Below, piece after piece: positions 45,079 to 53,149 of a stretch of DNA of 64,000 nt (position 1 is its first letter; each line of letters opens with the position of its first letter). The stretch spans positions 310,001 through 374,000 of the forward strand of contig NZ_JAFBCM010000001.1 of the NCBI RefSeq assembly GCF_016907715.1, written 5' to 3'. Position numbers and translations under genes: made by a program. This DNA comes from Tenggerimyces flavus. GTDB taxonomy: Bacteria > Actinomycetota > Actinomycetes > Propionibacteriales > Actinopolymorphaceae. The notes beneath the pieces were generated by a model that saw only the letters and a list, made by a program, of their open reading frames with translations, was not told where the DNA came from and made no database searches.

Positions 45079-45151
45079 GGGCCGTTAGCTCAACTGGCAG
45101 AGCAGCGGGCTTTTAACCCGCGGGTTCAGGGTTCGATCCCCTGGCGGCCCA
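45079..45151 (+). tRNA. tRNA-Lys (anticodon UUU), second copy
   Basis: Same cloverleaf as the copy at 41370-41442 except G31-C39 in place of A31-U39, a compensated pair. Anticodon at 45112-45114. The next bases are CCC, so CCA is not fully encoded. Confidence 0.95.
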
Positions 45152-45355
45152 CCCACAAACAAGCAGGTCAGAAACAGCTTCGCCTACAGCCCCTCGCGTC
45201 CCTTCGGTTCGACTCAGATCACGCCGGACTCCGGAAACTCCATTCGGAGACGTTCCTCAGCCTCACGCAACTCGCTCGACAGCGAGCCGGCTCTCAATCC
45301 GAGGTTCGGCGCTGGCTGCGACGTCAGAATTGCCCTCCATGCGGGGCAGAGCCAC

Positions 45356-45650
45356 TAACAGAACCATTTGACCTGCGGGTCACTCGGAATGAAGGGCCGT
45401 TCGGACGGGAGGTCCGTCGACGATGAGGATCGTACGGGGCTCCCGCGTTCCACAGGTCGAGGAAGTCGGCGCCGGCGAAGTCCGGGAACCGTGTGTCGTC
45501 GCTGTAGTCTTTCTTGAAGTCGGCGACGCCGAGCTGGCTCCGCTCTGGCGGGCGAGCTGGGCCAGCAGGGCCATGGTGAATTGGGTCTTTCCCATCCCTG
45601 AGGCACCCAGATCTCGGCGTGGCCATTCTGCAGGATGCCCTGGCCGAGGC
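45356..45650 (-). pseudogene. relic of a HerA/FtsK-like P-loop ATPase
   Basis: On the minus strand, in different frames, read GILQNGHAEIWV, then SGMGKTQFTMALLAQLARQ (Walker A SGMGKT), then LGVADFKKDYSDDTRFPDF and LWNAGAPYDP. Joined, these look like the N-terminal ATPase part of a DNA translocase/HerA-type protein; at least two frameshifts separate them and the rest of the gene is missing. Such ATPases occur in mobile elements and defence systems. Confidence 0.5.
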
Positions 45651-45729
45651 CCGGTTCGGCTGGGACCCGGCGATGCCGGTCAAAGACACCCTCACCAGTA
45701 CACCGACGTCAACCAACAAGCAGCAGAGT

Positions 45730-46187
45730 TCCAAATCGCCGAACTACTCGGCATACCCCTTCCAAGAGCCGGCGCCGTCGGAGTAGGAGTACGGCTCGGC
45801 GCCAAGGGCGCCCAAGCAGGCGCTCGAGCTGCCGCAAAGGCCGCAGGCTCAGCATTTAGGCTGACCTCATTAGGCAACTCTCTCTATGAGACCCCGACAG
45901 GATTGATCCATGGCCCGGGCTCCAAGCATGGACATCGACTAACACATGTTCTTCAGCATGGCTTTCCGGACACAACTAAGAAGAAGCACAGTGTATTCTC
46001 AACTGGCAGCGGAGCACTCAAGACAGTAGATGAGGCGTGGATGGTGCGCGGTGCGCCGGATCTAAGCGATCCCGGAAAATATGTGGTACCCACGGGTAGG
46101 GAAGTCGGCACGGCCGGCGAAACCAGCGTGACGATCATTGTGCAACCCGGCACACCCCGGATTATCACGGCCTACCCCTCGCCATGA
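45730..46187 (+). pseudogene. orphan C-terminal toxin domain of a polymorphic toxin
   Basis: An Ala/Gly-rich linker (GVGVRLGAKGAQAGARAAAK) typical of the pretoxin region is followed by a compact domain with HGPGSKHGHRLTHVLQH, KKKHSVFSTG, KTVDEAW, KYVVPTGREVGTAGETSVTI and a final IITAYPSP. Paired His residues and the terminal TAYP strand resemble small RNase toxins of the BECR/CdiA-CT type; this is inference from pattern. No start codon, secretion domain or repeats precede it, so it is the broken-off 3' end of a large gene. It overlaps the next gene as ATGA. Confidence 0.6.
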
Positions 46188-46402
46188 GCATTTTCGTCGA
46201 GTGCCCACGATGTGGCCAGGGGGCGGTTTCCTTATACCTCGTGAGGGCGACGGGCGAGGTCATCAGGGTGTGCGATGAGTGCGAGGCTGTATGGGATGCT
46301 GACGTCGAGCCAACCGTGCCAGGCTTCACCACGTTCGAGGAGTACATGGCAATGCGTGGGCGGCCACCGGCTTGGTCAGAGCTCGAGCCACAGGATCCAT
46401 GA
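46184..46402 (+). CDS. small zinc-ribbon protein, putative immunity protein, 72 aa
   Basis: Two CxxC pairs, VECPRCGQ and RVCDECEAVW, form a zinc ribbon; the rest is acidic (DADVEPTVPGFTTFEEYMAM). The ATGA overlap with a toxin C-terminal domain is the classical position of an immunity gene, and an intact immunity gene is often retained when the toxin decays. The zinc ribbon could also be a simple nucleic-acid-binding protein. No family name is given. Confidence 0.6.
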   Translation: MSIFVECPRCGQGAVSLYLVRATGEVIRVCDECEAVWDADVEPTVPGFTTFEEYMAMRGRPPAWSELEPQDP

Positions 46403-46530
46403 GCGCTAAGTAGCGGGTGTTCGGTCGACCCTGTTACCTACGTCGACCCGTGGCCACCCTCGTTCGAAGCTACGGTCGGGCAGGACACTTGTACCAGCCT
46501 GGCCGCCCGCCCGGCGGTCAGCCGAAGCAG

Positions 46531-47135
46531 TCAGCCGAGGCTGCCGACCTTGATCAGAGTCAACGAGGCGGTGAAGGCCATGGAATCAGTGCCCGTTTGG
46601 CGGCAGTCAACGAGGACGGTCAACGGCGACGCGGACTGGACTGCTCCGGTGAGTGCCAACGAGGAAGGACCAGAGAACACGCCGGTGTCACACCAGTTCC
46701 CGAGAACCTCCGCGGCCGTGTTGATCATCGTCTCGTTTGCCTTGAGATCGCACGACACGGTGGGCACCTCGTTGCTGTCACTCCCAAAAGCCCGCTACCA
46801 CAACGGCCGCATTGAGCACGTATGCGCCGGCACGGCCCGACGCACCACGACGCCCGATCCGTTGGTGCTTACAATATCCAAGCGCCCAGAGCCGGCGAAA
46901 CCTTGTCTTGGGCCGGGTGGCCCAGTAAGCGCGGCCGGTCCGGTCGATCCCGGGGCGCCGCCTCGACCGTCTTGGCCAGGTTCTCGGGGATGCCAAGTGG
47001 CCCTTGCTCGCCTTTGGCGCCGGGCAGGCTGAGGTTGAAAGACTCCTCCAACTCGGAGTAGCCGTCGATGGACCGGAGCCCGTACCTGACGCGGACAACG
47101 TCGAGTAGGTTGCGCGCCACCGTTCCACGGGCCAT
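46531..47135 (-). pseudogene. frameshifted collagen-like protein gene
   Basis: From an ATG at 47135 with a GAGGAG ribosome-binding site it reads MARGTVARNLLDVVRVRYGL, then enters Gly-X-Y repeats (GAKGEQGPLGIP). The repeats go on in another frame (EPGQDGRGGAPGSTGPAALT), and a further shift near a TTTTGGG run leads to a beta-rich C-terminus (TVSCDLKANETMINTAAEVL) that ends at 46531. One-base losses or gains at short G/T runs explain the shifts. Intact relatives are small secreted or surface-linked collagen-like proteins. Confidence 0.6.
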
Positions 47136-47162
47136 GCGGTCACGCTCCTCACACGCGGGTGG

Positions 47163-47840
47163 TTACGAGGTCATCACTGCGAGAGCGGCGCGGAGGCGGG
47201 GGAGGTAGTCCGCGGGGTGGTCGTTGAGCTGGAGGTCGGGGATGTCGAGGAGGTATCGGCATCGATCTGGGGGTACTCGGGACGCGAAGGCTTGCGGATC
47301 GCGGAGGAGGTCGTCGAGGAGGCTCCAGCCCACGCTGAACAGGTCGATGACCTTCAGGTTGCCGTCCGTCGACAGCAGCACGTGACGCTCGCCGAGGTCG
47401 ATGCCGGTCCACCAGGGCACGGTCCGCCGTCCACGTTCGTCGATGGCGTCGACCTCGCGACGGAGTGCGCGCAAATCGGGGTCGGACCGCGCCGGGCGCT
47501 CCCAATCCCCGAGGAACGTCTCCACCGAGTTCCTAGCGGGCACGGCCAGGTGCTCGAGCACGGCCAGATGCCCGCCACCCTCGAGCCGGGTAGCAAGCTC
47601 CAGCGAGGGAACGTGGCGATTGCCAGCGCACCGTCGGCAGAGTTCGACGAAGTACCCGTACACGGGCTCGAACGGGCTCACCCGCGCTACCAACTGGCCG
47701 CTCGGCGACCGGTACGCATAGGCCCAATCGCCTTGGCCACACATCTTCCAGCCCAAACCCTCGACCCGGTCACGCGCGATGCGAGGACTGAGCTCCGTCC
47801 ACCGCAGTGAGAGCAACGGGGCGAGGTCGGCGTTGTGCAC
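47163..47840 (-). CDS. kinase/phosphotransferase-fold protein, 225 aa
   Basis: The segment WTGIDLGERHVLLSTDGNLKVIDLFSVGW resembles the catalytic-loop and DFG-like end (IDLF) of the aminoglycoside-phosphotransferase/protein-kinase fold, and GQLVARVSPFEP could hold the ATP-binding Lys region reduced. It is shorter than typical kinases and lacks a clear glycine-rich loop, so activity is doubtful. It borders the decayed region and may be the first intact backbone gene after it. Confidence 0.5.
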   Translation of the reverse strand: MHNADLAPLLSLRWTELSPRIARDRVEGLGWKMCGQGDWAYAYRSPSGQLVARVSPFEPVYGYFVELCRRCAGNRHVPSLELATRLEGGGHLAVLEHLAVPARNSVETFLGDWERPARSDPDLRALRREVDAIDERGRRTVPWWTGIDLGERHVLLSTDGNLKVIDLFSVGWSLLDDLLRDPQAFASRVPPDRCRYLLDIPDLQLNDHPADYLPRLRAALAVMTS

Positions 47841-48163
47841 CTCCAGAACTCTAGGCAGGTGTCCGGCGATGGCCAGGTGTCCGATGGGGGCAGATCGCTT
47901 TCAATGCTGGCAGATTCCGGAGTGGCGTGGGCTTCTCACCTGGGCGTTTCCGAGCGCATCCCTCGCAGAGCATGACCAGCCAGCCATCCCGGGCAGAGTC
48001 GTCATCCAACGGGCAGTAGCAGGCGATAAGCGCAAAGGGCAGGCAACACAGGGCATTGCGGGCGGGAGGGGTTGCGGCGGGTTGTCACGCGCTGGTAGCA
48101 CTGCGTTGTCGTTGGGCCAGGGGCAGAAGTGATCATGACGGACAACGCGGAGGGAACACTTCG
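47841..48163. other. gene-free stretch before the globin operon
   Basis: About 320 bp without a convincing gene. It has a short direct repeat CAGGTGTCCG near 47855-47885 and must contain the promoter of the globin operon; no -35/-10 pair stands out. GGAGGG upstream of 48164 is the ribosome-binding site. Confidence 0.5.
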
Positions 48164-48562
48164 ATGGCGAAGCACGCCTCGACCGATCAGATCAGCCTGC
48201 CGACCGATTATGAGCGCATTGGTGGCGCCCCGGCCGTGAGTGCGGTGGTCGATCAGTTTTACCAACGCCTGTTGGACGATCCCACTCTCACCGGCTTCTT
48301 CACCCACACCGACCTCCCACGACTCAAGCGCCACCAGGTCCTGCTGATCTCGCAGGTCCTCGGCGGCCCGGCCGAGTACTCCGGCCGAGAGCTCGGGCAT
48401 GCCCACGAAGGACTCAAGATCACGAACGAGGACTTCAAGCGCGTCGTCCACCACCTCGTCGACACCCTCAGACACAACCACGTCGAGGAGGAGATCATTG
48501 GCAGGGTGGGCGAGGCGCTGGCGGCCACCGAGAAGGACGTCGTCGACGCCAACGCGAGCTAG
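48164..48562 (+). CDS. glbN: truncated haemoglobin, group I (TrHbN-like), 132 aa
   Basis: Two-on-two globin: YERIGGAPAVSAVVDQFYQRLLDDPTLTGFF carries the Tyr(B10) and Phe(CD1) positions, QVLLISQVLGGPAEYSG the E helix and ELGHAHEGLKI the proximal His(F8). Group I members in actinobacteria oxidise NO to nitrate with O2. The ATG at 48164 has GGAGGG 9 bp upstream. The flavohaemoprotein gene follows 10 bp downstream, so reduction by that protein and joint NO detoxification are likely. Confidence 0.9.
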   Translation: MAKHASTDQISLPTDYERIGGAPAVSAVVDQFYQRLLDDPTLTGFFTHTDLPRLKRHQVLLISQVLGGPAEYSGRELGHAHEGLKITNEDFKRVVHHLVDTLRHNHVEEEIIGRVGEALAATEKDVVDANAS

Positions 48563-48571
48563 CCAAACAGC

Positions 48572-49756
48572 ATGGACACTCAAGCACTCAAGAAGAGCTG
48601 GGATGTGGTCGCCGCGAATGGCGACGAGGTGCCGTTGTTCTTCTACTCGCACCTGTTCCTCAGCCAGCCCGACCTCCGCGAGATGTTCCCCATCTCGATG
48701 TCCGCCCAGCGCGACAAACTCGTCGGTGCGCTCGGGAGGATCGTCAGCAACGTCGATCAGCTCGCCGACGTCGTCCCGTTCATCCAGCAGCTCGGCAAGG
48801 ACCATCGAAGGTTCGAGGTCGTTGCCGACCACTACTCGGCCGTCGGCGGATCCCTGCTCGCCACCCTCCAGCACTTCCTCGGCAGCGACTGGACCGCGGA
48901 GCTCGCCGCGACCTGGGCCGAGGCGTACGGGCTGGTGGCCAAGGTCATGGTCCAGGCCGCCGAGGAGTCCGCCGACAAGGATCCTGCCTGGTGGACGGCA
49001 CACGTCACCTCGGTCGACCGCCGCACGATGGACGTCACCGTCCTGAGGATCAAGCCTGACCAGAAGATCGACTACCAACCCGGCCAGTCGATGGCCATGG
49101 AGTTCTCCCAACGCCCGAGGCTGTGGCGCTACTTCAGCCCCGCGAACGCTCCCCGCGCCGACGGGTCGTTCGATCTGCAGGTCCAGCTGATCGACGGCGG
49201 CCAGGTCAGCAGCTCGGTCGTACGACAGGCCAAGCCAGGCGACCAGGTACGCATCGGCGCCCCCGTCGGCGACCAGCTCGTCATGCCCGACGGCAGCCGC
49301 GACCTCGTCATGGTCGCAGGCGGTACGGGCCTCGCCCCGATGCGCGCCGTCCTCGAGCAGGTCGACCGCCGCTGGCATACCGAACGCCAAGCACCACGCA
49401 TCCACCTGTTTCACGGCGCCCGCATGCCGTGGAACCTCTACGAGCGCCCGCTCCTCACCCAGCTCGCCAGGCAGCAGCCCTGGTTCGACTACACCGAGGT
49501 CGTCTCCGACGACAAGTCCTACCCCGGCGTCCGCGGCCTGGTCGGCACGACGGCCGCCGAGAGCGGCGTGTGGCGCGGTCGCGTGGTGCTGGTCTGCGGC
49601 TCGCCCGCGATGGTGAGCCACACGGTGTCCGAGCTCACCGACGCCGGCGCGCCGCACGACGACATCAGGTTCGAACGGTTCGACGCCGGCGAGCGCCTCC
49701 GTACGGACGGCAACGAATTGGTCCACCAAGGATTCGGGGCAGGAGACGACCAGTGA
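48572..49756 (+). CDS. flavohaemoprotein (globin-FAD-NAD reductase), 394 aa
   Basis: N-terminal globin domain (about 1-135) with the proximal His in QLGKDHRRFEVVADHY, then a ferredoxin-reductase-like FAD domain (LWRYFSPAN, the RxYS equivalent) and an NAD domain (MVAGGTGLAPMRAVLEQ; VVLVCGSPAMV). It matches the Hmp-type nitric oxide dioxygenase order; length is near 400. It is co-transcribed with the truncated haemoglobin and overlaps the DivIVA-domain gene as GTGA. Confidence 0.9.
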   Translation: MDTQALKKSWDVVAANGDEVPLFFYSHLFLSQPDLREMFPISMSAQRDKLVGALGRIVSNVDQLADVVPFIQQLGKDHRRFEVVADHYSAVGGSLLATLQHFLGSDWTAELAATWAEAYGLVAKVMVQAAEESADKDPAWWTAHVTSVDRRTMDVTVLRIKPDQKIDYQPGQSMAMEFSQRPRLWRYFSPANAPRADGSFDLQVQLIDGGQVSSSVVRQAKPGDQVRIGAPVGDQLVMPDGSRDLVMVAGGTGLAPMRAVLEQVDRRWHTERQAPRIHLFHGARMPWNLYERPLLTQLARQQPWFDYTEVVSDDKSYPGVRGLVGTTAAESGVWRGRVVLVCGSPAMVSHTVSELTDAGAPHDDIRFERFDAGERLRTDGNELVHQGFGAGDDQ

Positions 49757-50370
49757 CAGAGCTCGCCCGCAAGCCGCATCCCGCCCAACGGCATTCGCCG
49801 CGCGCGGTCAGGGACGCCGACTTCCCGCGTCGTCTGCGGGGACTCGACGAGAACGAGGTCCGCGCGTTCCTCGAGACCGTCGCCGGGCAGATCGAGGCCG
49901 CGAACGACGAACGGGCCAAGCTGCGCGCCGAGATCGAACGGCTCAAGCGCACCGCCACCCCCGCCAAGCAAGCCAAAGGCAGCCCACCGCCCGAGATCAA
50001 CGCCCACGCCGTGGCCCTGTTCAGTCAGGCCCAGCAGGTCGCGGACCGCCTGGTCGCCGAGGCCGTCCAACACGCCCGCGACCTGATGGCCAACGCCCGC
50101 GCCCAGCAGCGGGAGATCCTCGAACGTGCCCACCAAGCCGCGTCGAACGCCACCGGCGACGACCAGAACCCCGCCGCCGCCACGCACGAGATCGAGTACG
50201 TCCGAACGTTCGCCCGCGTCGCCCAGGTCCAGCTCCGCTCCGTCCTCGACGCCCTCACCGAGGAGGTCGACAAGCTCGGCCAGATCCCCCACCTCGAGGA
50301 GCCGACCGGCAAGGTGCTGCCCTGGGACCTCCACACCCGTCAGGAGCAGCAAGTCTCCCGTCCCCGTTGA
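49753..50370 (+). CDS. DivIVA-domain coiled-coil protein, 205 aa
   Basis: The N-terminus has the DivIVA lipid-binding signature (SPRAVRDADFPRRLRGLDEN, EVRAFLETVAGQIEAANDER) followed by long coiled coils (LFSQAQQVADRLVAEAVQHA, REILERAHQAA). DivIVA proteins mark curved membranes and poles and recruit partners. Being translated by GTGA overlap with a flavohaemoprotein is unusual and suggests it places or scaffolds the NO-detoxifying proteins near the membrane. It is shorter than the essential Wag31/DivIVA of actinobacteria, so it is an accessory member. Confidence 0.85.
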   Translation: MTELARKPHPAQRHSPRAVRDADFPRRLRGLDENEVRAFLETVAGQIEAANDERAKLRAEIERLKRTATPAKQAKGSPPPEINAHAVALFSQAQQVADRLVAEAVQHARDLMANARAQQREILERAHQAASNATGDDQNPAAATHEIEYVRTFARVAQVQLRSVLDALTEEVDKLGQIPHLEEPTGKVLPWDLHTRQEQQVSRPR

Positions 50371-50489
50371 GAATCCGCCGAACGTCCGCTGCCGGTCGTG
50401 GCCGTTGGCGGAAGCTCGCTGGCGCGCCCGCCCACCCGGGGTGATCGTGAAAGGAGTAGGCACCAGCGAGAAGGTGGGGCGTCCGCATC

Positions 50490-51266
50490 ATGTTGAATCC
50501 TGAGGTTGCGCCGGGTCCGTTCACCGACCTGGACAAGTTCGTCTTCGAGTCGTGGGGTTATCTGCTGATCCCGAGCGTCCTGACCGCGGACGAGGCGGCG
50601 GAGTGCTACGAGGCCTCCCGCCGGCTGCACGCCGACCGGGACCGCGCGTTCGGCCAGATCGGCCGCGGGTACGAGACCGAGCCGTGCCTGGAGAAACTCA
50701 TCGACCACCCGGCCGTCCTGCCCAAGGTGCGCGGCCTGTTCGGCGACCGCTTCATCCTGCAGGCCAGCTGGAACACCATGCAGCCCGCCCACGGCGGCGT
50801 CGGCGGCTGGCACCAGGACGGGTCGAGCGCGTACGACTTCAAGCAGCTCAGCTACCCCGTCCCGCTCATCCAGCTGCGCGCCTCGTTCCTACTGACCGAC
50901 CAGACCAACCCGGGCACGGGAAACATGGAGCTGATCCCCGGCAGCCACCGCAGCCAGGTCCCGCTGCCGGCCGAGATCCGGTCCGAACGTGGTGACGTTC
51001 CCATAGGTCACGTGATCTGCGCGCCGATCGGCTCGGTCCTGCTGTTCCACAACGGCGTCTGGCACCGGACGTACCGCCACGACGGCGACCAGGACCGCTA
51101 CACCGCGCACTACGTCTACAGCCCGCCGTGGGTACGGGCGGCCGACCGCTTCGACAACAACGACGAGTTCCTCGACAACACCACGCCGATGCGCCACGCA
51201 CTGATGGGTGCCTTCGAGCGGCCGGACGCCCCGTACGGCGCCAGCTACGAGCCGCTCCCCTTCTAG
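50490..51266 (+). CDS. phytanoyl-CoA dioxygenase (PhyH) family protein, 258 aa
   Basis: Fe(II)/2-oxoglutarate oxygenase fold. The facial triad is seen as WHQDGSS (HxD) and FHNGVWHRTYRHDGD with the distal His followed by an Arg that binds 2-oxoglutarate. PGTGNMELIPGSHRS is the typical family strand. It hydroxylates an unknown small molecule; bacterial PhyH proteins rarely act on phytanoyl-CoA. It is a single gene with a strong terminator behind it. Confidence 0.9.
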   Translation: MLNPEVAPGPFTDLDKFVFESWGYLLIPSVLTADEAAECYEASRRLHADRDRAFGQIGRGYETEPCLEKLIDHPAVLPKVRGLFGDRFILQASWNTMQPAHGGVGGWHQDGSSAYDFKQLSYPVPLIQLRASFLLTDQTNPGTGNMELIPGSHRSQVPLPAEIRSERGDVPIGHVICAPIGSVLLFHNGVWHRTYRHDGDQDRYTAHYVYSPPWVRAADRFDNNDEFLDNTTPMRHALMGAFERPDAPYGASYEPLPF

Positions 51267-51287
51267 CCGACGTCCCACCGACAGCGC

Positions 51288-51322
51288 CGGGGCTGTCGCG
51301 GCAGACGCCAGCGACAGCCCCG
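51288..51322. terminator. bidirectional terminator, 12-bp perfect stem
   Basis: CGGGGCTGTCGC pairs with 51311-51322 across an 11-bp loop, between the convergent PhyH and YciI genes. Confidence 0.8.
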
Positions 51323-51332
51323 ACTCCAGTAG

Positions 51333-51680
51333 TCACTCCGCCGGGGGCTCGAAGAGCTGGCGGACCTCGACGCCGCCGCCGGGCTCCTTGGTCACCGGGT
51401 TGGCCGCCGCGACGCGGACGGCGGTCTCCAGGTCGGCCGCCTCGATGACGTAGTAGCCCGCGACGACCTCCTTGGCCTCGAGGAACGGGCCGTCGGTGAT
51501 GGTCGTGCCGCGAACGGCCTTGGCCTCCGTGCTCGGCTGGAACGCGAACCCCACCGTCGGGGTGCCGCCCAGCTCCTCCATCACGGTGCCGTACTGCTCC
51601 AGGCCAGCCGCGTACTCGTCCGAGATCGTCATCGGGTCGGCCGGCGCAGCCTGGTAGACGAAGATTCCGTACTGAGGCAT
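51333..51680 (-). CDS. YciI family (DGPF) protein, 115 aa
   Basis: Small dimeric ferredoxin-like fold: QYGIFVYQAAPADP first strand, VRGTTITDGPFLEAKEVVAGYYVIEAADLETAV (DGPF box), EVRQLFEPP end. Family members are often found near ECF sigma factors as possible sensors or enzymes; no sigma gene is near here. Function unknown. Confidence 0.9.
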   Translation of the reverse strand: MPQYGIFVYQAAPADPMTISDEYAAGLEQYGTVMEELGGTPTVGFAFQPSTEAKAVRGTTITDGPFLEAKEVVAGYYVIEAADLETAVRVAAANPVTKEPGGGVEVRQLFEPPAE

Positions 51681-51816
51681 GTCGTGCTCCTTGGTGTGTG
51701 GTGATCGACCTTCTTACCGTCCCGACGAACGGGTCCAAGGCGAAATCGACACGCCACTGAAGCAGATCTACGCGACGACGATCTTGTCCAGCTCGGGCGC
51801 CCGGCAGGTAAGGGGT

Positions 51817-52365
51817 CTAGCTCGGTGCGTACGCGGCGTAGGTGAGCCCGTTGGCGAACGACTTCGCGGCCAGCCGGCGCAGTCTCGGCACCTCGTACCC
51901 GTCCGGGAACAGCCGGCGCCCGCGTCCCTGCACGACCGGGTAGACGAACAGCCGGTACTCGTCGACCAGCCCCGCCTCGATCAGCCCATGGCACAACGTG
52001 ATGCTGCCGGTGACCACGATGTCCTTGCCCTCGGCCTCCTTCAGCGCCCGGATCCGCTCGAGCGGGTCGCCGCGGAGAACCTCCGTGCCGGCCCACTCCG
52101 GGTCGTCCATCGTCGACGAGACGACGTACTTCCGCACCCGGTTGAGGTAGTCGGTGACGCCGGTCTGGTCGTCGGTCTGCTGCGGCCAGTAGCCGCGCAT
52201 GTCCTCGAACGTCTGCCGGCCGAGCACCAGCGCGTCGGCGTTGACGTCCTGGCTGTGCACCTCCGCCGTGAGCTCAGCGTCCTGGTCGGCCGGGTCGAAC
52301 CAGTCGCCGAGCATCTCGATCGAGCCGTCCAGCGTGATGTTCTGGGTGATCGCGAGCGTGCGCAT
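51817..52365 (-). CDS. dihydrofolate reductase-like (RibD C-terminal domain) protein, 182 aa
   Basis: The reductase fold of RibD/DHFR: LAITQNITLDGSIEM first strand, ALVLGRQTFEDMRGYWP, YVVSSTM, KDIVVTGSITLCHGLIEAGLVDEYRLFVYPVVQGRGRRLFPDG. Stand-alone members use NADPH on unknown substrates. ATG 52365 follows GAGGAGAG, which decides the start. It is divergent from the DUF4097-like gene. Confidence 0.9.
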   Translation of the reverse strand: MRTLAITQNITLDGSIEMLGDWFDPADQDAELTAEVHSQDVNADALVLGRQTFEDMRGYWPQQTDDQTGVTDYLNRVRKYVVSSTMDDPEWAGTEVLRGDPLERIRALKEAEGKDIVVTGSITLCHGLIEAGLVDEYRLFVYPVVQGRGRRLFPDGYEVPRLRRLAAKSFANGLTYAAYAPS

Positions 52366-52451
52366 GAGCTCTCCTCGGGTTGGCGTCCTTTCCAGGTACG
52401 ACGTGGATCGCACGGAAACCTCATCAAACCCGGTCCACGCGAACGACGGGA

Positions 52452-52481
52452 TTGACAATCTGGAAACCGCTGCTTTACTAA
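52452..52481 (+). promoter_or_regulatory. strong vegetative promoter TTGACA-N18-TACTAA, likely leaderless
   Basis: TTGACA at 52452-52457 and TACTAA at 52476-52481; the ATG follows 5 bp later at 52487, so transcription would start at or next to the start codon. Confidence 0.6.
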
Positions 52482-52486
52482 CTGAC

Positions 52487-53149
52487 ATGAACGACACCCA
52501 GACGCGTAGCATTCTGGAGCAGCTCGCCCAGGGCGAGCTCACCGCGGCCGAGGCCGAGGAACGCCTCCGCGCCCTCGACGGGCATCAGGTCGAGGAGGAA
52601 GAGGAGGAGCACGACGAGCCGACCGTGGTCCTGCGCGAGTCAAGCGGCCTGCGCAAGGTGCGCGCGCACGTTCACGGCTCGAGCATGCTCGAGATCGTCG
52701 GCGTGGACGACATCGAGGAGATCCACGCCTACGGGCCGAGCGAGCTCACCACGCGCAACGCGGGGGACGTGATCGAGGTCAACTGCCAGCTCGGCGACGA
52801 GGCGGTCCTGATGATCCCGTCGGACGTCGAGCTCACGACGGACCTCCACGGAGGCGAGGCGGCGATCCGCAACCTCCGCGGCACCCTCCAGGCCGAGGTC
52901 AACGCCGGTTCGTTCCGATGCGAGGCGGCACTGACCCACGGCGCGTCCACGATCAAGGCGAACGTCGGTGAGCTGGACCTCGTTCTCGACCCGACGTCCG
53001 ACGTCCACATCACCGTCCGGTCGATCGCCCAGCTCGACGTCTCGCCCCGGCTGCGGAAGGTCGGGCGCGGCGAGTGGGAGTTCGGCAACGGCTCGTCCAC
53101 ACTCGAGATCACCGGCCACACGGGTTCGATCTCCATCTCGGTCGCCTGA
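52487..53149 (+). CDS. adhesin-like beta-helix (DUF4097-like) protein, 220 aa
   Basis: An N-terminal SHOCT-like helical pair (SILEQLAQGELTAAEAEERL) with a Glu-run, then short repeated beta-strands typical of DUF4097/bactofilin-like parallel beta structures (VRAHVHGSSMLEIVGV, IHAYGPSELTTRNAGDVIEV, LEITGHTGSISISVA). Such proteins pair with DUF2089 regulators in several phyla. No signal peptide. It shares TGATG with the next gene, so the two are coupled. Confidence 0.7.
   Translation: MNDTQTRSILEQLAQGELTAAEAEERLRALDGHQVEEEEEEHDEPTVVLRESSGLRKVRAHVHGSSMLEIVGVDDIEEIHAYGPSELTTRNAGDVIEVNCQLGDEAVLMIPSDVELTTDLHGGEAAIRNLRGTLQAEVNAGSFRCEAALTHGASTIKANVGELDLVLDPTSDVHITVRSIAQLDVSPRLRKVGRGEWEFGNGSSTLEITGHTGSISISVA

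Noticed and set aside
46403-46530. Possible coding sequence between the zinc-ribbon gene and the collagen-like relic
   Set aside because: Frames are short and lack protein-like composition; nothing can be supported there.
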